From Pseudomonas sp. B33.4 (GTDB lineage: Bacteria > Pseudomonadota > Gammaproteobacteria > Pseudomonadales > Pseudomonadaceae): 64,000 nucleotides of DNA. Within the stretch, counting starts at the first letter, position 1. The number at the start of each line of letters is the position of its first letter. Below the pieces are notes generated by a model that did not search any database, was not told where the DNA came from, and was given only the letters and a program-made list of their open reading frames with translations. The DNA lies in contig NZ_CP140706.1 in the NCBI RefSeq assembly GCF_034555375.1, positions 6,148,001 to 6,212,000 on the forward strand. Reading direction: 5' to 3'. Below are positions 1-8,706 of this stretch, in pieces. The position numbers and the translations under genes are program-made.

Positions 1-1656
1 AAGAGACTTCTGCGCGACATCCAGCAACTGCTCGCTCGGCGCCTGCGGATCGTCGCTCAGACGTTCGAGGTAATACTCGAGGCTGCTGATGACATCGGCC
101 AGATGATCGAGTTGCTCCCAGCCCGGCTCATGCGGATCGAGCAGCAGATGTTCGCGGATAAAACCGTTGCACGCCTCGACCAGACTCGCCGCCCGGCTGA
201 GCGGAATCATCGCCAGCGCACCGCGCACCTGGGTCAGCAGCGCCGGCAACGGTTGCAGGTGCTGGCGATCCCAATCGGCGTCGATGTAGTCGACGATCAT
301 GTCCTTGGCCTGTTGCAGGCAGATACGCGCTTCCTTGATCACGATCTGATGAATCTGCGTCAGGTCGGTGGTCGGCAAGCGCGCGTCTTCCGGGCTTTCT
401 GGCTCGACAGTGCCGACCATCCCGGCCAGCGTCGCTTCGACGTAGAGCAAGGCGCCGGCGACGTCCATCAGGATTGCGTCGTTCGGCTCACGCTGGCCCT
501 GGGCGAGGCTGAGCACCACCGCCAATTGATCGATGATGACTTTGCGCGGCTGGCCGAAACCGAGCACGGCGAGGGTGTCGGCGATCTGCCGCAGCGGCGC
601 CAGCAAGCTCTCCAGATCCGAGGTGTGCTGGCGGTCGCTGCGCACGAACAGGTCGAGGCGTTCCTTGACCCGCACCAGCTCTTCACACAGCGCCGCCAGC
701 ACCGAGCGCATCGCATCGCGGTCGGGGCCGGCCAGGCGCGCGCGCTCTTCGTCGACCATCGCGCTGTCGGGCAACGCGTCATCCAGCGAGTAGCGATCTT
801 TCATGGTCAGCATCTGCCCGGTGGGATGTTCGGCTTTGGCAATATAGAACAACAGGCTTTTCAGCAGGTCCGGCGGTGGCGACTGGTTGAGGCCAGAAAT
901 GCCTTGGTCGAGCAGACGCTTGAGCTCTTTGTCGGCATCCTTGAACAGGCTGCGTAGCGCCGGGCTGTTGGCAATCACGCCTTCGCGCATGCCTTCGACC
1001 AGCGCCGAGGCGACTTGCCACAACGGGCTCAGGGGCGAATCACCGCTCAGGGCTTCGAGGCGGGTGAAGACTTTCGCCAAGTATTCGAGGTGCGTCTGGT
1101 CGTCCTGCTCGCGCAACAGACCGACCAACGCCATTTGCAGCATCTGGCGTAATTTGCGCAGCACGTTGGGCAGTTCCGCCGGCTCCAGCAGCGCCAGTTC
1201 ATCGGCGCTCAAGGACGGTAGTCCGGGCAATTGCGGGCTGAACAAACTGGTTTCCGAAAGCAGGCTTTCGCCACGGGCGCTGCGCAGATCGTTGATCAGC
1301 GGCAACACCACCAGCGGCAAATCACGGCGGGCGCTTTGCACGCGGTCGAGGTAGATCGGTAGTTGCCCAAGGGCTTGCAGCAACAGGTGCAGGGCTTCGT
1401 CGCGATGGCTGACGCGCTCGTGCTGCAGGGCTTCGACCAGATGTTCCATTTCTTCGGCGAGCAGGGCTGCGCCGTAGAATTCGACCATCTGCAAACTGCC
1501 GTGGACCTGATGGATGTAATCGTGGCACTCGTCCAGCCCGGGGAAGGCCTGCGGATCTTCGAGCACGGCTTCAATCGCCTGATGCGCCTGTCTCAGCGTT
1601 TCGGCAATTTCGCCTTTGACCCATTCGAGGGCCACATAGTCGTGCCGATCACCCAT
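1..1656 (-). CDS. chpA: ChpA, hybrid chemotaxis histidine kinase of the type IV pilus Pil-Chp system (N-terminal part)
   Basis: The frame is open from an ATG at 1656 to the left edge, giving the first 552 residues of a much larger protein (the P. aeruginosa ChpA is about 2,470 residues with several Hpt domains, a CheA core and a receiver). The protein begins MGDRHDYVALEWVKGEI and is almost wholly helical; the 'YIHQVHGSLQMVEF' stretch near residue 50 resembles a histidine-phosphotransfer helix. A GGAG ribosome site lies just upstream of the ATG. It starts 11 bases after the pilJ stop, so it is cotranscribed with pilG-pilH-pilI-pilJ. In the family the kinase phosphorylates PilG and PilH to control twitching and cAMP signalling. 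The CheA catalytic core lies outside the window, so the assignment rests on gene order and on this N-terminal region. Confidence 0.9.
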   Translation of the reverse strand, partial: MGDRHDYVALEWVKGEIAETLRQAHQAIEAVLEDPQAFPGLDECHDYIHQVHGSLQMVEFYGAALLAEEMEHLVEALQHERVSHRDEALHLLLQALGQLPIYLDRVQSARRDLPLVVLPLINDLRSARGESLLSETSLFSPQLPGLPSLSADELALLEPAELPNVLRKLRQMLQMALVGLLREQDDQTHLEYLAKVFTRLEALSGDSPLSPLWQVASALVEGMREGVIANSPALRSLFKDADKELKRLLDQGISGLNQSPPPDLLKSLLFYIAKAEHPTGQMLTMKDRYSLDDALPDSAMVDEERARLAGPDRDAMRSVLAALCEELVRVKERLDLFVRSDRQHTSDLESLLAPLRQIADTLAVLGFGQPRKVIIDQLAVVLSLAQGQREPNDAILMDVAGALLYVEATLAGMVGTVEPESPEDARLPTTDLTQIHQIVIKEARICLQQAKDMIVDYIDADWDRQHLQPLPALLTQVRGALAMIPLSRAASLVEACNGFIREHLLLDPHEPGWEQLDHLADVISSLEYYLERLSDDPQAPSEQLLDVAQKSL

Positions 1657-1667
1657 AACCACTCCGA

Positions 1668-3716
1668 TCACGCTTTATCTGTCGCCGCCGGCAAGGTGAA
1701 CCCGGACACCGAACGCCGCAACTGACTGGCCATTTTCGTCAGGTTGCCGATGCTCTCGGCGGTGGCCGTGGAGCCGGACGAGGTTTGCGAGGTGATCTGC
1801 TGGATCACATTCATCGTCAGCGAGATCTGCCCGGCGGAAGTCGTCTGCTGCTGCGCCGCGTTGGAGATGCTTTGAATCAGCGCCGCGAGGGTCTTCGACA
1901 CGCCTTCGATTTCTTCCAGGGCCACACCGGCATCCTGCGCCAGTCGCGCGCCGCGCACCACTTCGGTGGTGGTCTGTTCCATGGAAATCACGGCTTCGTT
2001 GGTGTCGGTCTGAATCGCCCGCACCAGGGTTTCGATCTGTCGGGTGGCGGCGGACGAGCGTTCGGCCAGCCGCTGCACTTCGTCGGCGACGACGGCAAAA
2101 CCGCGTCCGGCATCACCGGCCATCGACGCCTGAATCGCCGCGTTGAGGGCGAGGATGTTGGTCTGGTCAGCAATGTCGTCGATCAGGCTGACAATGTCGC
2201 CGATTTCCTGCGACGACTCGCCCAGACGCTTGATGCGTTTGGCGGTGTCCTGAATCTGCTCGCGAATGTTGTCCATGCCGTGGATGGTGTTATGCACCAC
2301 CTCGTTGCCCTTGTTGGCGATTTCCACGGAGCGCTCGGCTACCGCTGAAGACTCGGCGGCGTTGGCCGAGACCTGATCGATGGATTCGGCCATGTCGCTG
2401 ATCGCCGTCGAGGCTTCGGAAATCTGCTGGGCCTGATGCTCCGAGGCCTGCGCCAGATGCATGGCGGTGGCCTGGGTTTCCTGCACCGCTGCGGCGACCT
2501 GGCCGGCGGTGAGGTTGATCGTCGCGACGAGATCACGCAATTGGTCGACGGAATAGTTGATCGAATCGGCGATGGTGCCGGTGAAGTCTTCGGTCACCGA
2601 AGCGGTCACGGTGAGGTCGCCGTCAGCGAGGTCTTCGATTTCATCGAGCAGACGCATGATCGCGTTCTGGTTGCGCTCGTTCTTCTCGGCGGTTTCGCGC
2701 AGTTGCCGGTTGGTTTCACGGACCATCACCAAACCGATAAGGATGATCGAGGCCAGCGCCAGCAAACCGAGGACGTAGCCACCGATGGTGTCGGTATTGC
2801 GTCCGCCGGCAAGGTTCTCGAAGCGAGTGGCCAGGTGCGAGGCTTCGTCGAGCAGGGTTTGCGAGAGGCTGAAGATGTTGCTCGCCGATTCACGAACCTT
2901 GAACAGCTCCGGCGAGGTTTCGAGGATTTCATCGACGGAGCCGGATACAAACTGGAACAGCTCGGAGATTTCGCTCAAACGCGCACGGGCGTCGCGGTCT
3001 TCGACCTGGCTGATTTTCAGCGCCGGGTTGCCTTGCAGCATGCCGTTGAGCACTTGGCCGAAACGGGTGGCATCGCGGCCAAAGGCATCGGCGGCTTGCT
3101 GCGAGTTTTCGTCACCGGCGAGCACGGTGTTGACCGCGCCGAGGATGCGTTCCGCTAGCAGCGACTGACGCTGGGCCATGGCGACCTGCGCGGCCGGGGC
3201 ACCGCGCTGGAGGAGGATTTCGACGACTTTTTCGTATTCGATCTGCAACTGCGGCACGGTTTCAGCCAGGGTCGCGGCGACCTGGTGCAAAGACAGCACC
3301 GTCTGTTCGCTGGAAAGAATCGCGTCGGTGTTTTTCAGCAGGCGTTCCCAGTCGAGCTGCACGGCGCGCATTTCCGGGCGCACAGTGGCCGGGGCGGGAG
3401 GCAGGCCGGTGGCCGGATCGCCCTTCTTCAGGTAACCCCAGCGCTGGGCGAAATCGTTGCGCGCATCGCTGAGCAGCTTGAACGCGGCAGCTTTGCCGGC
3501 GGCGGCTTCGGTGGCGTTTTTGGCGATGCGTTGCGAGAGCACGCGCAGCTCACCGGCATGGCCGATGTACTGCTTGTCGTAGTTCGCCTGGGTATTGAGG
3601 TAAGCGAAGTTGGCGAACAGCAGCATGATGAACACGATCAGTGCGATGAACAGCACGATGATCTGCGAGCGACTGCGCGATCCTTCCGCCGGCTTGCCTG
3701 TTTTTGCTTTTATCAT
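1668..3716 (-). CDS. pilJ: PilJ, methyl-accepting chemoreceptor of the Pil-Chp system
   Basis: 682 residues, the same length as P. aeruginosa PilJ. A transmembrane helix at about residues 20-42 ([19 protein letters not shown]) is followed by a long periplasmic region with PilJ-type helical modules and '[12 protein letters not shown]'. A second membrane helix lies near residue 310 ([20 protein letters not shown]). Then come a HAMP region and the methyl-accepting signalling domain with its hairpin tip around '[19 protein letters not shown]'. It is the only receptor in the locus and feeds PilI and ChpA at the cell poles. Upstream lies a REP pair (3752-3840) that separates it from pilI. PilK, the methyltransferase that sits between pilJ and chpA in P. 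aeruginosa, is absent here. Confidence 0.97.
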   Translation of the reverse strand: MIKAKTGKPAEGSRSRSQIIVLFIALIVFIMLLFANFAYLNTQANYDKQYIGHAGELRVLSQRIAKNATEAAAGKAAAFKLLSDARNDFAQRWGYLKKGDPATGLPPAPATVRPEMRAVQLDWERLLKNTDAILSSEQTVLSLHQVAATLAETVPQLQIEYEKVVEILLQRGAPAAQVAMAQRQSLLAERILGAVNTVLAGDENSQQAADAFGRDATRFGQVLNGMLQGNPALKISQVEDRDARARLSEISELFQFVSGSVDEILETSPELFKVRESASNIFSLSQTLLDEASHLATRFENLAGGRNTDTIGGYVLGLLALASIILIGLVMVRETNRQLRETAEKNERNQNAIMRLLDEIEDLADGDLTVTASVTEDFTGTIADSINYSVDQLRDLVATINLTAGQVAAAVQETQATAMHLAQASEHQAQQISEASTAISDMAESIDQVSANAAESSAVAERSVEIANKGNEVVHNTIHGMDNIREQIQDTAKRIKRLGESSQEIGDIVSLIDDIADQTNILALNAAIQASMAGDAGRGFAVVADEVQRLAERSSAATRQIETLVRAIQTDTNEAVISMEQTTTEVVRGARLAQDAGVALEEIEGVSKTLAALIQSISNAAQQQTTSAGQISLTMNVIQQITSQTSSGSTATAESIGNLTKMASQLRRSVSGFTLPAATDKA

Positions 3717-3751
3717 CGGTCCTCGCCTGTTTGAAGCTCACCGGTAGAACC

Positions 3752-3840
3752 TGTAGGAGTGAGCCTGCTCGCGATTGAACGATAACGCGGTGTACTTGAT
3801 ACACCGCGGTGCCTGAATCGCGAGCAGGCTCACTCCTACA
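3752..3840. repeat. REPIN: paired inverted REP sequences, 89 bp
   Basis: The outer arms TGTAGGAGTGAGCCTGCTCG and its reverse complement flank a spacer that itself contains a second inverted repeat (CGCGGTGTA...TACACCGCG). The unit is 89 bp, the same length as those at 7461, 24336 and 34384. It lies between pilI and pilJ in the middle of the pil operon, so it may form a hairpin in the transcript. Confidence 0.9.
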
Positions 3841-3860
3841 AGGGATCTTTGTTGTAACGG

Positions 3861-4400
3861 CTATATCGCGACGCTCATGAACACCGGGGATTTGGCCAGG
3901 GCAAACAGGCTGAACACCCGCCAGTTCTGCTCGCGCCGAAAATAGCCTTTGACGAACTCGGCCTTGGAGCCCTGGCGCTTGCTGATCGAGATCGGTTCGA
4001 AGCTGTCCTGCTCGAAATGCTGCAGACCAATAACCTCATCGACCATCAACCCGGCAAACACGTCGCCGTGCTCGACCACCAAGACCCGCCGCTGTTTACG
4101 CAACGGCGACAGTTCATGGCCGAAGAAGCCGCACAGATCCATGATCGGCAGCAGCCGCCCGCGCAGGTTAGCCACGCCCTTGACCCACGGCTTGACCCCG
4201 GGCAATTGAGTGAAGCGCGGTTCGTGCAGCACTTCGCTGACTTCGCCCATCGGTGCCACATACCAATGCTCGCCAAGGCGAAAGCCGATGCCGCTCCAGC
4301 GATCCTGGCGCGCCGGTTGCGACGGCAGGTCCGCCGCCAGCAAGCGGCAGCGCTGGTCGATTTGCCAGAGCAGTTCGAAGGCGGTCAGCGATTCGCTCAT
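3861..4400 (-). CDS. pilI: PilI, CheW-like adaptor of the Pil-Chp system
   Basis: 179 residues with a single CheW domain: 'VAPMGEVSEVLHEPRFTQLP' and 'VKGVANLRGRLLPIMDLCGF' are the classic CheW strands, and 'GLMVDEVIGLQHF' follows. In the family it couples the receptor PilJ to the kinase ChpA in the cytoplasm. It follows pilH by 10 bases on the same strand, consistent with a pilGHIJ-chpA operon. No unusual residues were noted. Confidence 0.96.
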   Translation of the reverse strand: MSESLTAFELLWQIDQRCRLLAADLPSQPARQDRWSGIGFRLGEHWYVAPMGEVSEVLHEPRFTQLPGVKPWVKGVANLRGRLLPIMDLCGFFGHELSPLRKQRRVLVVEHGDVFAGLMVDEVIGLQHFEQDSFEPISISKRQGSKAEFVKGYFRREQNWRVFSLFALAKSPVFMSVAI

Positions 4401-4410
4401 GGTTGCGCGA

Positions 4411-4776
4411 TCAGCCTTTGAGCACGTTATTCAGGGTCTTGATCAGGGTGTCTTCGTCGACCGGTTTGGTCAGGTAATCCTTGGCGCCCTGACGGGTGCC
4501 CCAGACCTTGTCGGTTTCCTGATCCTTGGTGGTGATGATGATCACCGGGATGTGGCTGGTGTCGGCGTCCTTGGTCAACTGGCGAGTGGCCTGAAAACCG
4601 TTGAGGCCGGGCATGACGATGTCCATCAGCACCGCGTCAGGTTTTTCCTGACGGGCCAGGGCCACGCCGTCGGCGCCGTTTTCGGCCTTGAGCACTTCAT
4701 GGCCGTGCTTTTCGAGCATGCCGGTGAGTTTGTACATTTCAGTCGGCGAATCATCGACGATCAGGATACGTGCCAT
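4411..4776 (-). CDS. pilH: PilH, single-domain CheY-like response regulator
   Basis: 121 residues from the ATG at 4776; the four codons upstream (MGKT) are in frame, but the start at MARILIVDDS matches the usual length of PilH. A receiver domain is seen: acidic pocket in 'LIVDDS', phosphoacceptor Asp in 'PDAVLMDIVMPGLNG', Thr in 'VIIITTKDQ' and Lys in 'YLTKPVDE'. In the type IV pilus system PilH acts opposite to PilG and is linked to PilT-driven retraction. It lies between pilG and pilI in the same operon. Confidence 0.96.
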   Translation of the reverse strand: MARILIVDDSPTEMYKLTGMLEKHGHEVLKAENGADGVALARQEKPDAVLMDIVMPGLNGFQATRQLTKDADTSHIPVIIITTKDQETDKVWGTRQGAKDYLTKPVDEDTLIKTLNNVLKG

Positions 4777-4836
4777 GGTTTTCCCCATTTTTCTTGTCGA
4801 CGTGCGGCCCGCTGGCCGAGCGTCACTGTACGTGTC

Positions 4837-5241
4837 TTACTGCGGCAAAACGGCGGCGAAGCCCGGAACATGGGCCTGGATCGCGTTGAGCAGCTCTTCC
4901 TTGCTGAACGGCTTGGTCAAAAACTGATCAGAACCGACAATCCGCCCCTTGGCCTTGTCGAACAGCCCGTCTCGCGATGACAACATGATCACCGGTGTGG
5001 CCTTGAACGCACTGTTGTTCTTGATTAAAGCGCAGGTCTGATAACCATCCAGACGCGGCATCATGATGTCGACAAAAATGATCCCGGGATGGTTGTCGGC
5101 GATCTTCGCCAAAGCGTCGAAACCGTCGATCGCCGTGATTACTTCGCACCCGACATTCTTCAACAAGGTTTCGGCGGTGCGACGAATCGTTTTCGAGTCG
5201 TCGATGACCATGACCTTCAAGGCGCTGGACTGCTGTTCCAT
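4837..5241 (-). CDS. pilG: PilG, single-domain CheY-like response regulator
   Basis: 134 residues with a complete receiver domain: 'VMVIDDSKTIRRT' acidic pocket, phosphoacceptor Asp in 'PGIIFVDIMMPRLDGYQ', 'VIMLSSRDG' and the Lys in 'FLTKPFSKEEL'. It is the first gene of the pil-chp operon and is divergent from gshB; the 225-bp gap (5242-5466) must hold both promoters. PilG promotes pilus extension and activates adenylate cyclase signalling in P. aeruginosa; the same role is inferred here. Confidence 0.96.
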   Translation of the reverse strand: MEQQSSALKVMVIDDSKTIRRTAETLLKNVGCEVITAIDGFDALAKIADNHPGIIFVDIMMPRLDGYQTCALIKNNSAFKATPVIMLSSRDGLFDKAKGRIVGSDQFLTKPFSKEELLNAIQAHVPGFAAVLPQ

Positions 5242-5466
5242 AAGAGGGCTCTACCGTCGCCTTTGCGAATCAATTTGTCCGTTTTGCGGTTATGAATGGC
5301 TCGAAACCCTTGATGTTCAAGGGCCAGCACGCTTCGCCAGCCTTTTTAGCACAGTCTCCAGATGCAATCTATCGACGGGTTTTTCCTTGACCGAAAACCC
5401 GCCCGGCGCCACTCTGGCGGCACTTTTTCAATACCGATCCGGTAGCCAATTTTCGAGGAAAACCCA

Positions 5467-6438
5467 ATGAGCGTTCGCGTCGGGATTGTCATGGACCCTA
5501 TCGCCAGCATCTCCTATAAAAAGGATAGCTCGCTGGCCATGCTGCTGGCCGCGCAAAAGCGCGGCTGGGAACTGTTCTATATGGAACAGCGCGACCTGTA
5601 TCAGGGCGAAGGTCAGGCACGGGCGCGCATGAGGCCGCTGAAAGTCTTCGCCAACCCGGAAAAATGGTTCGAACTGGACGCCGAGCAGGACAACCTGCTG
5701 AGCGATCTGGACGTGATCCTGATGCGCAAGGATCCGCCGTTCGACATGGAGTTCGTCTACTCCACCTACCTGCTCGAACAGGCCGAAACCGCTGGCGTGC
5801 TGGTGGTGAACAAGCCGCAGAGCCTGCGCGACTGCAATGAAAAGCTATTCGCCACGCTGTTCCCGCAGTGCACGCCGCCGACCGTGGTCAGCCGTCGCGC
5901 CGACGTGCTGCGTGAATTCGCCGCCAAGCACGGCGACGTGATCCTCAAGCCGCTGGACGGCATGGGCGGCACTTCTATTTTCCGTCATCGCGCGGGCGAT
6001 CCGAACCTGTCGGTGATCCTGGAAACCCTGACCGCCCTCGGTGGCCAGCAGATCATGGGCCAGGCTTACCTGCCGGCAATCAAGGACGGCGACAAACGCA
6101 TCCTGATGATCGACGGCGAGCCGGTGGATTACTGCCTGGCGCGGATTCCGGCACAGGGCGAAACCCGTGGCAACCTCGCTGCCGGTGGCCGTGGTGAAGC
6201 GCGTCCGCTGACTGAAAAGGATCGCTGGATCGCCGCTCAGGTCGGCCCGACCTTGCGCGAAAAAGGCCTGCTGTTCGTCGGTCTCGATGTGATCGGTGAA
6301 AGCCTCACCGAAATCAACGTCACCAGCCCGACCTGCATCCGTGAAATCGACAATGCCTTTGGCACTGACATTGGCGGCCTGCTCATGGATGCGATCGAAA
6401 GCAAGCTGCAAGCTAATAGCCGCACGCCGCAAGCTTGA
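5467..6438 (+). CDS. gshB: Glutathione synthetase
   Basis: 323 residues. GshB ligates gamma-glutamylcysteine and glycine with ATP, the last step of glutathione synthesis. The family N-terminus (VGIVMDPIASISYKKDSS) and the ATP-grasp region are clear: 'VILKPLDGMGGTSIFRH', 'ILMIDGEPVDYCLARIP' with 'GNLAAGGRGEARPLTEKD', and the metal-binding 'EINVTSPTCIREID'. A GAGG ribosome site precedes the ATG. The last codons (ESKLQANSRTPQA) lie inside an inverted repeat at 6404-6484, so the C-terminus looks remodelled by a repeat element. Divergent from pilG, with the tonB-like gene downstream. Confidence 0.97.
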   Translation: MSVRVGIVMDPIASISYKKDSSLAMLLAAQKRGWELFYMEQRDLYQGEGQARARMRPLKVFANPEKWFELDAEQDNLLSDLDVILMRKDPPFDMEFVYSTYLLEQAETAGVLVVNKPQSLRDCNEKLFATLFPQCTPPTVVSRRADVLREFAAKHGDVILKPLDGMGGTSIFRHRAGDPNLSVILETLTALGGQQIMGQAYLPAIKDGDKRILMIDGEPVDYCLARIPAQGETRGNLAAGGRGEARPLTEKDRWIAAQVGPTLREKGLLFVGLDVIGESLTEINVTSPTCIREIDNAFGTDIGGLLMDAIESKLQANSRTPQA

Positions 6439-6484
6439 AGCCAGCAGTGCGCAGCCTGTCGCTTGCCGCTTGAAGCTTGCAGCT
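6404..6484. repeat. Inverted repeat overlapping the gshB 3' end
   Basis: AGCTGCAAGCT at 6404-6414 pairs with AGCTTGCAGCT at 6474-6484; shorter 'CGCAAGCTTGAAGC' and 'CGCTTGAAGCTTGC' motifs lie between. The composition resembles the 'GCCGCAAGCTGCAAG' element at 51031-51096. The gshB stop codon (6436-6438) is inside it. Confidence 0.7.
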
Positions 6485-6539
6485 AAAAACCAACATTGCG
6501 TTATCATGCCGAGCCCGTAAAAACGCGATGTTGGTTTTT
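6485..6539. promoter_or_regulatory. Perfect 12-bp inverted repeat just upstream of the tonB-like gene
   Basis: AAAAACCAACAT (6485-6496) and ATGTTGGTTTTT (6528-6539) are exact reverse complements, 31 bases apart, ending five bases before the ATG at 6545. The right arm ends in T5, so the structure could terminate gshB transcription; it could also be a repressor site. A weak promoter (TTGCAG at 6477, TATCAT at 6502, spacer 19) overlaps the left part. Confidence 0.5.
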
Positions 6540-6544
6540 CTGTC

Positions 6545-7444
6545 ATGACCCTCCCGTCCGATCTGCCCGCAGAACTCGCCCACCGTGGCGTGCGCCCGGC
6601 CGATCGCCTCGGTTTTACCCTGTTCCTCGCGGCGCTGATCCATTTGGCGCTGCTGCTCGGCGTCGGCTTCACGATGGTCGAGCCCAAACAAATCAGCAAA
6701 ACCCTGGAAATCACCCTCGCCACCTTCAAGAGCGAAAAGAAGCCGGAGAAGGCGGATTTTCTCGCTCAAGAGCATCAGGAAGGCAGCGGCACGCTGGACA
6801 AGAAGGCGATCCCGAAAACCACCGAGGTGGCGCCATTTCAGGACAATCAGGTCAAGAAAGTCACCCCGCCACCGGCTGCAAAGCCGCAAGTGCAGGAAGC
6901 CGCGCCCAAGGCTGCGGTGACGACTGTTGCGCCGAAACCGAAAAAAGCGCCGACCAAGAAAGAAGAAACCAAGACTGAAGTCAAACCGACGGTCGAGGCG
7001 CCGGAGTTCGATAGCTCGCAGCTGTCCAGCGACATCGCCAGCCTCGAAGCCGAACTGGCCAAGGAACAACAGCTGTACGCCAAGCGCCCGCGCATCCACC
7101 GCTTGAGCGCCGCCTCGACCATGCGTGACAAGGGTGCCTGGTACAAAGACGACTGGCGCAAGAAGGTCGAACGCATCGGCAACCTCAATTACCCCGAGGA
7201 AGCACGGCGCAAGCAGATCTACGGCAATTTGCGCCTGATGGTTTCGATCAATCGCGACGGCTCGCTGTATGAAGTGCTGGTGCTGGAATCGTCCGGCCAG
7301 CCGCTGCTGGATCAGGCGGCGCAGCGTATCGTCCGACTGGCGGCACCGTTTGCCCCGTTTACCGGGGACTTGTCGGATATCGACCGTCTGGAAATCATCC
7401 GTACCTGGAAATTCGCCCGAGGCGACAAGCTCTCGAGCAACTGA
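6545..7444 (+). CDS. TonB-family energy transducer (TonB3-like)
   Basis: 299 residues. There is a short cytoplasmic N-terminus, one membrane anchor at about residues 24-43 (GFTLFLAALIHLALLLGVGF), then a Lys/Pro-rich periplasmic spacer (KPEKA, PPPAAKP, PKPKKAPTKK). The C-terminal TonB domain reads 'YPEEARRKQIYGNLRLMVSI', 'VLVLESSGQPLLDQAA' and 'WKFARGD'. It occupies the gshB-algH interval where PAO1 has tonB3, a gene linked to twitching motility rather than siderophore uptake, which fits the adjacent pil genes. No exbB/exbD is nearby. No clear ribosome site precedes the ATG; the sequence there is T-rich. Confidence 0.9.
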   Translation: MTLPSDLPAELAHRGVRPADRLGFTLFLAALIHLALLLGVGFTMVEPKQISKTLEITLATFKSEKKPEKADFLAQEHQEGSGTLDKKAIPKTTEVAPFQDNQVKKVTPPPAAKPQVQEAAPKAAVTTVAPKPKKAPTKKEETKTEVKPTVEAPEFDSSQLSSDIASLEAELAKEQQLYAKRPRIHRLSAASTMRDKGAWYKDDWRKKVERIGNLNYPEEARRKQIYGNLRLMVSINRDGSLYEVLVLESSGQPLLDQAAQRIVRLAAPFAPFTGDLSDIDRLEIIRTWKFARGDKLSSN

Positions 7445-7460
7445 CACACCACAGACCCCT

Positions 7461-7549
7461 TGTAGGAGTGAGCCTGCTCGCGATAGCGGTGTATCAGTCA
7501 ACAATTTCGATTCTGGCACACCGCTATCGCGAGCAGGCTCACTCCTACA
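7461..7549. repeat. REPIN, 89 bp
   Basis: Outer arms TGTAGGAGTGAGCCTGCTCG and complement, with inner arms 'CGATAGCGGTGT' and 'ACACCGCTATCG'. It lies between the tonB-like gene and yqgE and probably acts as a weak transcript-stabilising or terminating hairpin. Confidence 0.9.
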
Positions 7550-7616
7550 ATGGATCTGTGTTGTTGTCAGCATCTCCAGCTTGTCAGTTTGCCCCCCGAA
7601 CGCCACACTAGCGCAC

Positions 7617-8189
7617 ATGAAAAACGTCAGCCCCAGCTACCTCAAGCATCAATTCCTGATCGCCATGCCACACATGGCCGACCCGAACTTTGCCCACACC
7701 TTGACCTACATCGTCGAGCACACGGCCAATGGCGCGATGGGGATTGTGGTCAATCGGCCGCAAGAGCTGAATCTGGCCGACATCCTTGAGCAGCTGCGCC
7801 CGGACATCGATCCGCCAGCACTCTGCCAGCACGTGCCGATCTTCATTGGCGGTCCGGTGCAGACCGATCGCGGTTTCGTGCTGCATCCGGCGGGCAAGAC
7901 CTTCCAGGCCACCGCGCAACTGGACGGTGATCTGGCCCTGTCGACCTCGCAGGACGTGCTGTTTGCCATCGCTGACGGTGTAGGCCCGGCGAAAAGCCTG
8001 ATTGCCCTCGGTTACGCCGGTTGGGAGGCAGGGCAACTGGAAGCCGAAATGGCCGACAACGCCTGGCTGACCTGCCCGTACGACGCCGACATCCTCTTCA
8101 ACACCAGCAGCGAATTGCGCCTCGAAGCGGCGGCCCGGCATTTGGGGATCAACCTCAGCCTGCTGACCAGCCAGGCAGGTCACGCCTGA
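7617..8189 (+). CDS. algH: YqgE/AlgH family protein
   Basis: 190 residues from the ATG at 7617 (MKNVSPSYLKHQFLIAMPHM); an in-frame extension upstream runs through the REPIN and is not credible. Family signatures are present: 'FLIAMPHMADPNFAHTLTYI', 'GAMGIVVNRP', 'IFIGGPVQTDRGFVLH' and 'ALGYAGWEAGQLEAEM'. AlgH was first described as an alginate regulator in P. aeruginosa, but the biochemical role of the family is not settled. Its stop overlaps the ruvX start (ATGA), so the two are translationally coupled. Confidence 0.95.
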   Translation: MKNVSPSYLKHQFLIAMPHMADPNFAHTLTYIVEHTANGAMGIVVNRPQELNLADILEQLRPDIDPPALCQHVPIFIGGPVQTDRGFVLHPAGKTFQATAQLDGDLALSTSQDVLFAIADGVGPAKSLIALGYAGWEAGQLEAEMADNAWLTCPYDADILFNTSSELRLEAAARHLGINLSLLTSQAGHA

Positions 8190-8626
8190 TGGCCCTGCGC
8201 CTGATTCTCGGCTTCGACTACGGCACCAAACAGATCGGCGTCGCGGTCGGCCAGGTGATTACCGGCCAGGCCCGCGAGCTGTGCACCTTGAAGGCACAGA
8301 ACGGCGTGCCTGACTGGAACCAGGTCGAAGCCCTTATAAAAGAATGGAAACCTGACGCCGTGGTCGTCGGCCTGCCGCTGAACATGGACGGCACGCCGAG
8401 CGACATGTGCGTACGTGCGGAAAAGTTCGCCCGGCGCCTCAATGGCCGCTTCAACCTGCCCTTCTATACCCATGACGAGCGTCTGACCACGTTCGAGGCC
8501 AAAGGCGAACGACTGGCCCGTGGCGGTCAGAAAGGCAGTTACCGCGACAACCCGGTGGATGCCATCGCCGCCGCTCTGCTATTGCAGGGCTGGCTCGATG
8601 AAAACACTGCATTGTTTGAATCCTGA
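8189..8626 (+). CDS. ruvX: RuvX/YqgF, putative Holliday junction resolvase or pre-16S rRNA nuclease
   Basis: 145 residues; the ATG at 8189 overlaps the algH stop. RNase H-like fold motifs: 'LILGFDYGTKQIGVAVG' with the first catalytic Asp, 'DAVVVGLPLNMDGTPSDM' and 'LPFYTHDERLTTFEA' with the acidic pair, then 'DAIAAALLLQGWLD'. In E. coli this essential protein trims the 5' end of 16S rRNA; the resolvase role is older and less certain. A UUCG-type terminator follows directly, ending the algH-ruvX unit. Confidence 0.95.
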   Translation: MALRLILGFDYGTKQIGVAVGQVITGQARELCTLKAQNGVPDWNQVEALIKEWKPDAVVVGLPLNMDGTPSDMCVRAEKFARRLNGRFNLPFYTHDERLTTFEAKGERLARGGQKGSYRDNPVDAIAAALLLQGWLDENTALFES

Positions 8627-8627
8627 C

Positions 8628-8650
8628 AAGCGCTTCGGCGCTTTTCTTTT
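8628..8650 (+). terminator. Rho-independent terminator after ruvX
   Basis: AAGCGC-TTCG-GCGCTT stem with a UUCG tetraloop followed by TTTCTTTT, two bases after the ruvX stop codon. Confidence 0.85.
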
Positions 8651-8706
8651 GAGTGAAAAACCGAGTCGCGTCCAAGGACCCGACTCGCCCCCAACAAGGA
8701 GCAACC

